49,648 bases of DNA from contig JADGHL010000026.1 in the NCBI GenBank assembly GCA_019686135.1, positions 1 to 49,648 of the forward strand. Direction: 5' to 3'. Every line of letters begins with the position of its first letter. Position 1 is the stretch's first letter. Shown here one piece after another: positions 15,625 through 24,781 of the stretch. The DNA comes from Myxococcaceae bacterium (GTDB lineage Bacteria > Myxococcota > Myxococcia > Myxococcales > Myxococcaceae). A model generated the notes under the pieces. That model had not been told where the DNA came from. It made no database searches and was given only the letters and a program-made list of their open reading frames with translations. A program made the position numbers and the translations under genes.

Positions 15625-17229
15625 TCAGGCCACGCTTCGCGCGGGAACCGGCGGCGGTTCGCTTGCGTCGGTGGGGCGATCGAAGCGGATCATCCGCTTG
15701 ATTCCGTTGCGGTCGAGTACGAGGCGGACCAGCTCGACCTGCTTTCCCTTGTCGTCGGCGTCGTCGAAGGTGAACCGGCAGGCTAGATCGACCTGGTAGC
15801 TCTTCGCGCCGCGGATGCGGCCGATCGTGAACTCCTCCAGGTCGACGTACTCGAGCGCGTACTCCGGCTCGTCCATGTCGCGCAGGAAGCGCTGCACGTT
15901 GAGGCGGATGATGTCGGTGACACCCTCGCTGCCGGAGCTCATCTTCGGCAGCGCGCCGGCGTCGAGCACGATCTCCTTCTGGTAGCGGATCAGCACCTCG
16001 GACAGCTCGCCCTGCGACACGGTGACGAAGTCGTCGGCCTGGCGGAGCGCCTGGATCTCGGGCGGCACCGCGTCCGGCCGGATGTAGTCCACCTTCTCCT
16101 TGCAGACGCCGATGCGCTCGCCGGTGACCGGGTCGGTGATGCGGGTCGATCGATCGAACAGGTAGCGGGACAGGACCCGGCTGAAGATGCGGCGCATCCC
16201 CTCCTTGATCCGGTCCTTCATCATGTAGCCCACCACCAGGATCAGGAAGAAGTTCAGGGAGACCTGCGCGAAGCGCATCTGGGCCCAGAAGGCGATCGCC
16301 GTGGCGAACGCCATGGCGATGCCGGCGGCGAGCGCGAACAGCACCTCCTCGAAGCCCTGCCGCGACTGATCGCGCCGGACCCGGAGGAAGAGGATGTTCA
16401 TGCAGAACTTCTTCAGAAAGCCCACCCGGTGCATGTACTCCTCGTTGTCACCGGTGGTGCTCAGCACCGACGGAAGCTGGCGCGCGCGGCGGTAGCTTTC
16501 CTCGCGGATCACCTCGCCCATCAGCTCCTTGCGCAAATCGACCCAGAGCCCGGTGCGCGGGAGCGCGTCCATGTCGGTGACGGCCTTGCGGAAGAACTGC
16601 TCGACCGTAAGCGACATGTACTCGTCGACCAGCCGCAGCGATGCGCGGGTGCGCTCCTCGATCCCCGGCATCGTCGTGATCATCTCGTTGAACGCGCGCA
16701 GGCGTTCGAGGATGCGGCGGGTGCCGTCCCGCATCTTTCGGGTGCGCTGCTCCAGGGCGCGCGCGCCGGCCGACGGATCGGGCGAAAGCTCGTCACAGCG
16801 CGCATCCACGCCGGAGGCGAACCGGCGGAGCGCGCCGCGGAACTCGCAGGACAAGAGCTTCGCCTGGTAGACGAGATCGGACTGCGACGCGGCCACCGCC
16901 GCCGGACCGCGTTCGACGAGGCGCTCCAGCCGGACCAGCGGAGACCCTTCGGCGCAAAGGATGTCGTCGACCTCCAGCACCGGCGTCTTCAGGCGCACGT
17001 AGTTGTGGATGTCCGAATAGAACTGCTGGCGCGGGTAGTTCTCCGCGTCGATGTTCAGCGACGACGGCAGGAACAGGAACATCTCCACCCGGTACTCAGA
17101 CCTCGGATCGCGGCCAGAGGGCTGGTACTCGAGCTTCAGCTCGAACTGCTTGCGGTCGTGGATGTCCAACCGGTTGTGAAAAAGCTTCTTCGCCTCGTCC
17201 GACACGGGCCGAAGTCTAATCGCATTCAC
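15625..17229 (-). CDS. Two-TM membrane protein of unknown function
   Basis: About 534 residues from GTG 17229; GTG 17205 (VSDEAKKLFHNRL) is an equally likely start. A soluble N-terminal ~285 residues, rich in helices and Arg/Glu, is followed by two adjacent membrane helices (FALAAGIAMAFATAIAFW and VSLNFFLILVVGYMM). A basic stretch (RIKEGMRRIFSRVLSRYLF) and a C-terminal ~170-residue beta-rich domain follow (VDLEEFTIGRIRG, VDLACRFTFDDADDKG, VRLVLDRNGIKRMIRFDRP). Both soluble parts should face the cytoplasm. I do not recognise the family. It converges with ogt only 4 bp away and is divergent from the MFS gene. Confidence 0.75.
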   Translation of the reverse strand: MNAIRLRPVSDEAKKLFHNRLDIHDRKQFELKLEYQPSGRDPRSEYRVEMFLFLPSSLNIDAENYPRQQFYSDIHNYVRLKTPVLEVDDILCAEGSPLVRLERLVERGPAAVAASQSDLVYQAKLLSCEFRGALRRFASGVDARCDELSPDPSAGARALEQRTRKMRDGTRRILERLRAFNEMITTMPGIEERTRASLRLVDEYMSLTVEQFFRKAVTDMDALPRTGLWVDLRKELMGEVIREESYRRARQLPSVLSTTGDNEEYMHRVGFLKKFCMNILFLRVRRDQSRQGFEEVLFALAAGIAMAFATAIAFWAQMRFAQVSLNFFLILVVGYMMKDRIKEGMRRIFSRVLSRYLFDRSTRITDPVTGERIGVCKEKVDYIRPDAVPPEIQALRQADDFVTVSQGELSEVLIRYQKEIVLDAGALPKMSSGSEGVTDIIRLNVQRFLRDMDEPEYALEYVDLEEFTIGRIRGAKSYQVDLACRFTFDDADDKGKQVELVRLVLDRNGIKRMIRFDRPTDASEPPPVPARSVA

Positions 17230-17354
17230 CGCGGGACTGCAGACGGGACTTCAGCGCGGGCAGCGGGCAGGCAGGACGGAAGCGACGCGCGGGTTGATGC
17301 GTGCGGAGGCCAACAGGTAGGGTGCCCGACCTCCCGCACCTTTTGGAACACACG
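17230..17354. promoter_or_regulatory. Divergent intergenic region between the membrane protein and the MFS gene
   Basis: 125 bp with starts on both sides, so it should hold two promoters. No consensus boxes are evident. Confidence 0.25.
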
Positions 17355-18845
17355 ATGCCCGCCTGGTTGAAGGAACTACTGCCCATCCTCGCTCTGCTCG
17401 TGGTGATCGCCGTCGTGGTGGCGCGGCTGCCGAAGGTCGACCTCGGGCACTCCGACGCGTTCCGCCGGCGCAGGTTCCTCAACTGGTTCCCGCTCGGGCT
17501 CACCTACGCGTTCCTCTACTTCGGCCGCTACAACATCAACGAGGTCACCAGCGCGCTCGGCAAGCTCACCGACAACAGCGCCTTCGGGACGATCTTCGCG
17601 GTGGGCTCCACCGTCTACGCGTGGTCGTTCCTGGTCAACGGCCCGCTCACCGACCGGCTGGGCGGCCGCCGGACGATCCTCATCGCTGCGCTCGGCGCCG
17701 GGCTCTCCAATGCGCTGATGGGGGTGATGGTCTGGGCCGTGCTCCGTCGGGGCTGGACGCCGCCGGGCGGGATCGTGACCTGGTTCTGCGTCCTGTACGG
17801 CCTGAACATGTACTTCCAGAGCTTCGGCGCCGTCTCGATCGTGAAGGTCAACGCCAACTGGTTTCACGTGAAGGAGCGCGGGGTCCAGGGCGGCGTGTTC
17901 GGGATTCTGATCTCCCTGGGCATCTACTTCGGCTACGACTGGAGCGGGAAAGTCGTCGCCGCCGCGCCCGCCTCGCCGTACTGGGCGCTCTTCCTCCCCG
18001 CTGCGGTGCTCATCACCTTCTTCCTCATCGATCTCGTGCTGATCCGCGATCTGCCCAGCCAGACGGGGCACCCGGACTTCGATGTGGGGGACGCATCCAG
18101 CGGCGAGGTGGAGGAGGACATCGCCCAGACGTGGCCGCGGCTGACCCGCGCCGTCGGCCGGACCATGGCGCGGGTGATCGAGGTCTTCATCCGGATGGTC
18201 CGCAACCCGGTGATCGTGACGATCATCGCGATTGAGTTCTGCACCGGCTTTCTGCGCAACGGGGTGATGTCCTGGTTCCCCAAGTTCGCCCGCTCCACCG
18301 GACAGTCCCACGACTTCGTGGCACAGAACTGGGGGATGCTGCTGTGCATTTTCGGGATCGTCGGCGGCATGTTCGCCGGCGTGATCTCCGACCGCGTGTT
18401 CAAGTCGCGCCGCGGCCCCGTGGCATCCGTGCTCTACGGCGGCATCACCCTGGGCTCGGTGCTGATGTACTTCTTCCTGCGTGAGTACTGGCTGGGGTGG
18501 ATCCTCGTGTTCATGGCGCTCAACTACGTGGGCGTGCACGGGATGCTCTCCGGCACCGCGAGCGCCGACTTCGGCGGCAAGAAGAACACCGGCGTGGCGG
18601 TGGGGATCATCGACGGCTTCGTCTATCTCGGCTCCGCGGTGCAGTCGTTCCTCGTGGGGCACATCCTGCCCACCGGCGGGCTGGAGAAGGATCCCGCCAA
18701 CTGGAGCAACTGGCCCATCGCCATGCTCCCGGTCGCGTTCGTGGGTCTGTTCCTCTGCATCCGCGTGTGGAACGCCACCCCGCAGAAGTCCGGCGCCGCA
18801 ACGCCGCCCGCGCCCGAACCTGCGGCCGCGCCCCGGCCGGGTTGA
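17355..18845 (+). CDS. MFS transporter, organophosphate:phosphate antiporter-like
   Basis: 496 residues with about 12 membrane helices plus an extra N-terminal one (LLPILALLVVIAVVVARL). The core resembles the GlpT/UhpT/UhpC group: FLYFGRYNINEVTSALG in helix 1, the MFS loop signature GPLTDRLGGRRT between helices 2 and 3, and the FHVKERGVQGGVFGI stretch after helix 4. A cytoplasmic central loop holds an acidic insert (FDVGDASSGEVEEDI). It probably exchanges a phosphorylated or organic anion for phosphate; the substrate cannot be read from sequence. The C-terminus ends in a Pro/Ala tail. Confidence 0.85.
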   Translation: MPAWLKELLPILALLVVIAVVVARLPKVDLGHSDAFRRRRFLNWFPLGLTYAFLYFGRYNINEVTSALGKLTDNSAFGTIFAVGSTVYAWSFLVNGPLTDRLGGRRTILIAALGAGLSNALMGVMVWAVLRRGWTPPGGIVTWFCVLYGLNMYFQSFGAVSIVKVNANWFHVKERGVQGGVFGILISLGIYFGYDWSGKVVAAAPASPYWALFLPAAVLITFFLIDLVLIRDLPSQTGHPDFDVGDASSGEVEEDIAQTWPRLTRAVGRTMARVIEVFIRMVRNPVIVTIIAIEFCTGFLRNGVMSWFPKFARSTGQSHDFVAQNWGMLLCIFGIVGGMFAGVISDRVFKSRRGPVASVLYGGITLGSVLMYFFLREYWLGWILVFMALNYVGVHGMLSGTASADFGGKKNTGVAVGIIDGFVYLGSAVQSFLVGHILPTGGLEKDPANWSNWPIAMLPVAFVGLFLCIRVWNATPQKSGAATPPAPEPAAAPRPG

Positions 18846-18876
18846 TCCACCCGCGCCAGGGATCGAGATTGCGGAG

Positions 18877-19431
18877 GTGGTGAACCGCTACTTCGCGGCA
18901 CTCGATCAGAAGCAGTTCGACGAAACCACCATGGCCGGCGTGTTCGTGCCCGAGGGCCGCATTCGTCGCCCCAACGACGCGGTGACGGTCGGCCCGAAGG
19001 AGATCGGCGAGAGCCACGCCCGGAGCCTGGGCCGCTTCCGCGCCACGCAGCACCTGACCAGCGGGTTCATCGTGACGGTCGCGGGCGATCACACCTCCGC
19101 CACCTTCCGCGCCAACCTCGTCGCCATCCACATGTGGGCCGAAGGCCATGGCGACCCGTCGGTCCACCCCAACGACAACGACTTCGCCGCCGGCGGGGTG
19201 CTCACCGGGCGCGTCGTCCGGACGGACGCCGGCTGGCGGATCGCCGAGATCGCGATGAAGCCCGCCTGGCGCACCGGTGTCGGGTTTCAGGAGATGCTGC
19301 AGTCGCGCTCGCAGTCGCAGCGCCCAGGCTGCGTCACGGCGGGAACGAACCGGACAGCCGGTCCCGGAAGCGGCTCGCGGCGATCTCCGTCTTCGCGTCC
19401 TGGATCTCCCCCGACGCGCAGGCGGCGATGA
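18877..19431 (+). CDS. SnoaL-like (NTF2 fold) protein
   Basis: About 184 residues from GTG 18877; no ATG is available and a CTG further upstream inside the MFS gene is possible. The NTF2-fold pattern is clear: helix VNRYFAALDQKQFDETTMAGVF, then FVPEGRIRRP, a strand SGFIVTVAGDHTSATFRANL and a closing GVLTGRVVRTDAGWRIAEIA. The family includes ketosteroid isomerases and many bystander proteins, so no reaction is assigned. The last ~50 residues are low-complexity Arg/Ser and overlap the convergent Nudix gene by 98 bp. That tail may be an accidental read-through extension. Confidence 0.65.
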   Translation: MVNRYFAALDQKQFDETTMAGVFVPEGRIRRPNDAVTVGPKEIGESHARSLGRFRATQHLTSGFIVTVAGDHTSATFRANLVAIHMWAEGHGDPSVHPNDNDFAAGGVLTGRVVRTDAGWRIAEIAMKPAWRTGVGFQEMLQSRSQSQRPGCVTAGTNRTAGPGSGSRRSPSSRPGSPPTRRRR

Positions 19432-20017
19432 GCTCGTCGAGCGTACGCCACCGGATCTGCCCGCCCTCCTCGAGCGGCGACCCGTCGCCGCGCGGCGGGA
19501 TCTGCGCGCGGTGGGTGACGTCCACCGCACAGAGGAAGATCTTCTCGGAGAGGATCCCCGGCGCGACGAAGAACGGACCGCCGAGCATCTCCATCGCCGC
19601 GGGCGTGACCTCGAACCCCGCCTCCTCCTTTACCTCCTCGGCCGCGCGGTGCCGCAGGCCCTCCTCTCCGCGGTCGGTCGGCTCCAGAAGCCCGGCCACG
19701 ATCTCCTCGGTGAAGAGGTGGACGCGCCCGTCCGGCACCGGTTCGTCGCGATCCTTTCTGAAGTACGCCGCAGGCCGGAGGTTCAACCGCGTGAGGACCT
19801 CCACCGCCCCGTTGGCACTTCGGCGGTGGATCAGCACCGCCACCGCGTCCAACCGGGGCCGTTCGACCATGTCGATCCGGTAGACCTCCGAGACGGTGCC
19901 GTCGCCGCGGCGGTTCTGCGCGCGGAGCCGGCGGACGTGGAGGAAGCCCTTGTCGCAGCGGGAAGAAGCGGTGAGGTCCTCCACCACTTCGATGTCCGTC
20001 ACCGTCGTGTTCGCCAT
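19334..20017 (-). CDS. Nudix-family protein with divergent Nudix box
   Basis: 227 residues from the ATG at 20017 (MANTTVTDIEVVEDL). The fold resembles ADP-sugar pyrophosphatases: RRLRAQNRRGDGTVSEVYR early, a hydrophobic strand LDAVAVLIHRR, then the Nudix region at about 109-135. In that region the catalytic block reads AAEEVKEEAGF where the consensus has REUxEExGU, so Arg is replaced by Glu. There are also about three extra residues between the leading Gly and the first Glu (LLEPTDRGEEG). It may hydrolyse a nucleoside diphosphate derivative or may have lost activity. The 3' end overlaps the SnoaL-like gene. Confidence 0.8.
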   Translation of the reverse strand: MANTTVTDIEVVEDLTASSRCDKGFLHVRRLRAQNRRGDGTVSEVYRIDMVERPRLDAVAVLIHRRSANGAVEVLTRLNLRPAAYFRKDRDEPVPDGRVHLFTEEIVAGLLEPTDRGEEGLRHRAAEEVKEEAGFEVTPAAMEMLGGPFFVAPGILSEKIFLCAVDVTHRAQIPPRGDGSPLEEGGQIRWRTLDELIAACASGEIQDAKTEIAASRFRDRLSGSFPP

Positions 20018-20182
20018 GACCGGCTCAAACACCGGCGTCCCCGGCGGGTCAACCACGCGCGAGGGCGGGCAGCCGGCCGGCCCGGGGACACGCCTGTCTG
20101 GTTCAACTCCGGGCCCGGGGCGTGTAGGTTCCGCCGGCTGGCGGTCCCCCTGAGAGTCAATCCCTTGCTCGTTCCATTGCTC
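20018..20182. promoter_or_regulatory. Divergent intergenic region with imperfect inverted repeat
   Basis: 165 bp between the Nudix gene and the nucleotidase operon. It contains GGCGTCCCCGG near 20034 and its near-inverse CCGGGGACACGCC near 20082, with short GC palindromes between. This could form a hairpin or an operator for either operon, although such repeats also arise by chance at this GC content. Confidence 0.3.
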
Positions 20183-22621
20183 TTGAAGCGTCAGGTGCCG
20201 TGGGTGGTGTCCGCGGTGCTCTCCTGCACAGTGCTGTCGTGTCTGCCCCTTGCGCCCGGAGACGACACGGACCTCAGTGGTCAGGAGGTGCGGCTGACGA
20301 TCCTGCACACCTCCGACATCCACTCGCGCATCGAGCCCTACTACTTCAACCCGCTGAAGACGGACGTCGATCTGGGTCTCATCCCGGACGCCGCGCCCTT
20401 CGGCGGCGCCGCGCGGATCGCCGCGATCCTCAAGCGCGAACGGGCGAATGCCGACCGGGTGATCCACCTCGACTCGGGGGACTGCTTCCAGGGCGCGCCG
20501 ATCTTCAACCTCAACACCGGCGAGGTGGAGTTCAAGTTCCTCTCCCGCGTCGACCTCGATGCGGCGGTGATCGGCAATCACGAGTTCGACGCGGGCGCGG
20601 CCAACTTCACCCGCCGCGCGCGGGACTTCGCCACCTTCCCGCTTCTGGCCGCGAACTACATCTGGGAGGCGCCCGCCACCGACGGCAGCACCAACGGCAC
20701 CGGGCTCTACACGGCGCCCTACTCCATCCACAACATCAAGGGCGTCCGGGTGGGCGTGATCGGGATGGCGAACATCTCGTCGCTCAACTCGATCGTGGAG
20801 GGCGGCAACTCGCTGCAGGCCACGCCGCTGGAACAGAACGAGGCGGCGCGCGCCTACGTCGATCTGCTCCGCCCGTCGGTGGACCTGGTGATCATCGTCA
20901 GCCACCTGGGGCTCACTGAGGATCAGGACCTCATCCAGGGCTACGAGGCCTACTACCGGTACGGTGACATCCGGCCGCTGCTCGAGCGCAGCCACGATCG
21001 TTGGGAGGTGCTCGAGTGGTTCGGGCCAAAGGACGACCCGCAGTCGGTGGTCCGCGTGAAGATCCCCGGCGTCTCTGGCATCGACGTGGTGCTGGGCGGC
21101 CACCTGCACGTGGTGCTCAACCCGCCGCAGACGCTCATCGACCCGTCGGGCCGCAAGGTGATCCTCTCCCACTCCGGCGCGTTCGCGAAGTACGTGGGCC
21201 GGCTGGACCTGGTGATCCGGATGCCCACCACCCGCGGTCAGGCCGAAGGCGCCGAGGTGCTCAGCCACACGTACCGCGTGTTCCCGGTCGACTCGGTGTG
21301 GTGCGACGACGCCATCCACCAGTACTACCGGGACAACTTCTTCAACCCGGGCGACTTCGCGAAGGATCCGAAGGTCGTCGCCGCCGTCGAGCGGTGCAAA
21401 CAGCTCGAGGACGCGGAGACGATCAGGCTGCTCGAGCCCTACGAAGAGGAGATGGCGATCGCGCTGCCGCTCTCCAACATCTTCGCCTTCGCGCCGCGCG
21501 ACATCGCCCGCCGCAACAACTCCACGGGCGGCGACTCGCCGCTGGGCAACCTCACCGCGGACTCGATGCGGCTGCGCAAGCGGGTCGAGGCGGAGGTCGC
21601 CCTCACCAACTCGCTGGGGATCCGCGACAACCTCTATAGCGGGCCCATCACCAACGAGTCGATGTTCAACGTGTTCCCGTTCGAGAACACCATCAACATC
21701 ATGTATCTCTCCGGGCTGGAGATGCAGGAGCTCTTCGACTTCGTGACGGAGCGCTCCGCCGGCCGCGGGTGCCAGAGCCAGGCGCAGATCTCCGGCGCGC
21801 GGTTCACCATGGACTGCGCCCAGGCCCAGCTCAACGACCTGCGCTACCCGTGCGACGTCAACAAGACCGGCGCGGACAACGGCAGCGACTGCCCGCAAAC
21901 CAACCGCGAAGGGCGCAACCTTTGGCAGTGCATCCCGGACGAGACCGGCACCGGCGGCCGCTGCTGGGCCCACCCCGCCCTGGACGTGCAGATCCGCGGC
22001 AAGCCGATCGACCCCGCCAGCACCTACAAGATCGCCGTCAACGACTACATCGCCAAGGGTGGCTCCGGCTTCAACGTGCTCAAGCGGAACACCTCGCGGA
22101 TCGAAACGGGGATTTCGCTGCGCGACTCGCTCATCGACTACATGCAGGACTTCTGCACCTGCGAAGACATCTGCCCGGGGCTGGATGACAAGGGCCAGTG
22201 CCTTCCCGGCAAGCTGCAGAGCAGCCGCGGCGTGCCCTGCGGAACGGTGACGCAGGACGAACACGGCGACGACCACGTCACCTACGACGAACAGGTGCTC
22301 GCCTACTGCAAGAGCCTGATCCCGTTCCAGAAGCAGATCGACCGGGTGGTCGGCAACTGCAACGGCCTCGCGCTCACCTGCCGCGACGCGCTCGCCCACG
22401 AGCACACCGAGTGCGGCGAGCCGGACTCGAAGCTGATCGCCCAGTGCAGCGAATTCCGCGGCCCGACCTGGGGCACCTGCACGTGCGCGGACGTGCTGAT
22501 GGGCAACACCCAGGCGTGCAGCTCCATCACCCCGCCGCTCAGGAACTTCTGCGAGGCGCCGCGCAAGATGCCGATCGCCATCGGAAGCGAAGACGGCCGT
22601 ATCGGCCGGAGGGTGAAGTGA
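20183..22621 (+). CDS. 5'-nucleotidase/UshA-like metallophosphoesterase lipoprotein
   Basis: 812 residues from a TTG at 20183, chosen because it gives a compact signal peptide (MKRQVPWVVSAVLSC) with lipobox-like Cys15 or Cys20. The calcineurin-type domain carries all motifs: LHTSDIH, GDCFQG, GNHEFD, VSHLG and GGHLH. The 5'-nucleotidase C-terminal domain follows (GDSPLGNLTADSMR, FNVFPFENTINI, YKIAVNDYIAKGGSGF), interrupted and followed by Cys-rich inserts with about 25 Cys. It probably hydrolyses nucleotides or other phosphoesters at the cell surface. It shares a stop/start base with the next gene and heads a three-gene operon. Confidence 0.9.
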   Translation: MKRQVPWVVSAVLSCTVLSCLPLAPGDDTDLSGQEVRLTILHTSDIHSRIEPYYFNPLKTDVDLGLIPDAAPFGGAARIAAILKRERANADRVIHLDSGDCFQGAPIFNLNTGEVEFKFLSRVDLDAAVIGNHEFDAGAANFTRRARDFATFPLLAANYIWEAPATDGSTNGTGLYTAPYSIHNIKGVRVGVIGMANISSLNSIVEGGNSLQATPLEQNEAARAYVDLLRPSVDLVIIVSHLGLTEDQDLIQGYEAYYRYGDIRPLLERSHDRWEVLEWFGPKDDPQSVVRVKIPGVSGIDVVLGGHLHVVLNPPQTLIDPSGRKVILSHSGAFAKYVGRLDLVIRMPTTRGQAEGAEVLSHTYRVFPVDSVWCDDAIHQYYRDNFFNPGDFAKDPKVVAAVERCKQLEDAETIRLLEPYEEEMAIALPLSNIFAFAPRDIARRNNSTGGDSPLGNLTADSMRLRKRVEAEVALTNSLGIRDNLYSGPITNESMFNVFPFENTINIMYLSGLEMQELFDFVTERSAGRGCQSQAQISGARFTMDCAQAQLNDLRYPCDVNKTGADNGSDCPQTNREGRNLWQCIPDETGTGGRCWAHPALDVQIRGKPIDPASTYKIAVNDYIAKGGSGFNVLKRNTSRIETGISLRDSLIDYMQDFCTCEDICPGLDDKGQCLPGKLQSSRGVPCGTVTQDEHGDDHVTYDEQVLAYCKSLIPFQKQIDRVVGNCNGLALTCRDALAHEHTECGEPDSKLIAQCSEFRGPTWGTCTCADVLMGNTQACSSITPPLRNFCEAPRKMPIAIGSEDGRIGRRVK

Positions 22622-24678
22622 TGTCGACCGTCCCGGTCAAAGCCACCTTCGGCGTGCTCGCCGCGCTGATGATCTGCGCCGGCTGCTACGAGCTCCCGCC
22701 GCCGCCGCGTCCGGAGCTGACCTCGTTCTCGGTCACCGTGAACGGCATCTACGCGCCGCGCCCCGAACCCGATGGCGGCACGGTCCAGTTCGGCGACGAC
22801 GGCATGCCGATCCCGGTCGTGCAGGCCTGCGTCAAGAAGTACGGCTCGCCCGCCGAGGTGCCGCCCGCAAAGCGGGGCACTACCGAGTGCCCATACGCCA
22901 TTTTCCGCGGTGAGGTGGAGTTCGACGTCACCGTCTCCGCGCTGGGGAAGAAGGGCGAGAAGCTCACCTCCTTCACCGGCCCCGTCTCCTTCCGCGTCGT
23001 CCCCGGCGACCTGACCGGCAAGTACGCCTACCGCACGATGCAGGTCACCGGCGGCACCGGCCACGGCGTGGTCAAGGTGGCGCATCTCTATGGTGAGGTC
23101 CGTGTGTGGGTCTCCGATGCGCCGCCGGAGGCCATCACCGACGCCGGCGTGGTGGTCCCCGGCGCTCCCGCCGAACCGGAGCAGCGCACCTTCGCCACCG
23201 GGATCTCCGAACCGGTCTGGTTCGAGGATCCGACGCTGGCCAAGGTCCAGATCCCCGACGACTTCGACAACCGCACCTCGCCCTTCGTCGGGCAGTTCCT
23301 CACCATTGGGCGTCCGCCGGAGGGTGGCACGGTGTTGCGGCAGAGCTGCCCGGACGATCCGGAGCACGACGGCAAGGAAGCGCAGCTGGTGGTGACCGGC
23401 ATCGATCCGTCCGGCTTCTTCGTCACCGACCTCACCGCCTGCCGGGTGAAGGAGCAGCTCGTTGATTCGTCCGGTCAGGTGCAGGTCCGGGTGCCGGAAC
23501 CCGACGGCTTCATGCCCGGCACCTTCGGGTCGATGTTCATCTACAATTACTCGTACCCCGACGGCCTGGACCAGGGCGACCTGCTCTGGAGCGTCTCCGG
23601 CGCGGTCCAGGAGTTCACCTCTACGACCCAGCTCACCTTCCCGTCCTGGAACATCCGCGACAAGGTCCGTACGCGGCCCGAGTCCGAGTGGAACGTCTAC
23701 CTCTCGCAGGTGCCGATCCCCGAGCTGAACGAGCGGATCTGCGGTTCGGATGACAAGCCCGAACCGTTCCTCACCGACATCCTCTGCGGGCACAACCGGC
23801 GGAACATGAAGATCGAGAGCCTGGAGTCCGCGCTGGTCCGGGTCTCGAACGTGAGGTTCAGCGACACCTTCAGGAACTGCGACTTCGACGGCGACGGCGA
23901 GGTGCCCTTCTTCTGCGAACAGAAGGACGCGTTCGGGAATTGGGTGTGGGGCGAATGCGGTGCGTTCGACGGGCAGCCGTCGCAGCTCACCGAGACGCAG
24001 CGCGCAGAGCTCGCCTGTAACATCGAATGTGTCACCGGGCAGGGCGATGACGCCCACACGTTGTGCAGCGAGCAGGCGACGTTCGTCGGCTTCGGGCAGT
24101 TCATCATCGAGCTGGCCGGGCCGGGGCCCGCGGCGGCGCACTTCGACGAATCGCTCCCGGCGAAGGTGGAGAAGATCACGGTGGGCTCCACTTCGGTGGG
24201 GGCGAGGACCGAGCTCTGGGACGGCGCCGACGTCCGGCTCTACTGCGACGCGCCGGTTCACTACCGCTTCGGCCAGGACCCGTTCGACGCCTCCGTGGAC
24301 GATCCGCTCCTGCCCGCACACCGGATGCTCGAGCACACCCTCGGCTTCGGCGAGCCGAACCTGGAGCTCATCACCGACGGCAATGCGCCGCAGGGCGCCA
24401 CGTGCTGGGCGTCGATCGCCACGCACGTGCGGATCAACCTCATCACCCGGGACGCCGTCCCGGAGCTCCAGCCGAACTGCAGCGAGAGCGATCCCGACGC
24501 GGAGAAGGCGTATCAGTGCAAGCTCCTGCATGCCGCCCGCTTCGACATCGTCGGCCACCTCCGCCAGGTGCAGCCTGCCCGGCCGCGCTGGGTGATCCTC
24601 CCCCGCGACAAGGACGACATCTGCTGCCGTCCGGGTGAGGGGCTGGAGTGCCCGAAGCCGTTCCAGCCATGTCCGTGA
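22621..24678 (+). CDS. Large Cys-containing lipoprotein, unknown function
   Basis: 685 residues. The signal peptide ends at MICAGC with Cys22, so it is probably lipid-anchored. The body is beta-rich and hydrophilic with many paired Cys, and contains an Asp-rich loop (NCDFDGDGEVPFFC) that could bind calcium. The ATG overlaps the nucleotidase stop by one base (TGATG), so translation is coupled. No known domain is recognised. It sits between a surface nucleotidase and an outer-membrane barrel, suggesting a structural partner of one or both. Confidence 0.8.
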   Translation: MSTVPVKATFGVLAALMICAGCYELPPPPRPELTSFSVTVNGIYAPRPEPDGGTVQFGDDGMPIPVVQACVKKYGSPAEVPPAKRGTTECPYAIFRGEVEFDVTVSALGKKGEKLTSFTGPVSFRVVPGDLTGKYAYRTMQVTGGTGHGVVKVAHLYGEVRVWVSDAPPEAITDAGVVVPGAPAEPEQRTFATGISEPVWFEDPTLAKVQIPDDFDNRTSPFVGQFLTIGRPPEGGTVLRQSCPDDPEHDGKEAQLVVTGIDPSGFFVTDLTACRVKEQLVDSSGQVQVRVPEPDGFMPGTFGSMFIYNYSYPDGLDQGDLLWSVSGAVQEFTSTTQLTFPSWNIRDKVRTRPESEWNVYLSQVPIPELNERICGSDDKPEPFLTDILCGHNRRNMKIESLESALVRVSNVRFSDTFRNCDFDGDGEVPFFCEQKDAFGNWVWGECGAFDGQPSQLTETQRAELACNIECVTGQGDDAHTLCSEQATFVGFGQFIIELAGPGPAAAHFDESLPAKVEKITVGSTSVGARTELWDGADVRLYCDAPVHYRFGQDPFDASVDDPLLPAHRMLEHTLGFGEPNLELITDGNAPQGATCWASIATHVRINLITRDAVPELQPNCSESDPDAEKAYQCKLLHAARFDIVGHLRQVQPARPRWVILPRDKDDICCRPGEGLECPKPFQPCP

Positions 24679-24781
24679 AGTGCCTCAGTTGATCGATGAC
24701 AGCCGTGCCGTTTCTGCGTAAGGGGACGCGCCCTCGAGGGGCCGGTGGCGACGCCGGAACAGGGCGCAGGAGAAGAGGATT
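24679..24781 (+). other. Intra-operon spacer with 10-bp palindrome
   Basis: 103 bp between the lipoprotein and the beta-barrel gene. It contains the palindrome CCCTCGAGGG at 24731-24740 and ends in a strong AGGAGAAGAGG ribosome-binding site for the TTG start at 24782. There is no terminator-like T-run, so co-transcription is likely. Confidence 0.35.

Noticed and set aside
20034-20094. GC-rich imperfect inverted repeat upstream of the nucleotidase operon as a riboswitch or operator
   Set aside because: The arms carry a 2-nt insertion and such repeats are expected by chance at this base composition; kept only as a low-confidence note.
19334-22405. 1023-codon minus-strand frame
   Set aside because: Only its last 227 codons (the Nudix protein) look real. 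The rest is antisense to the nucleotidase gene, with a Val/Asp/Arg-rich composition and no motif.
22303-24558. 751-codon minus-strand frame
   Set aside because: Antisense to the operon lipoprotein, no domain, composition of a GC shadow.
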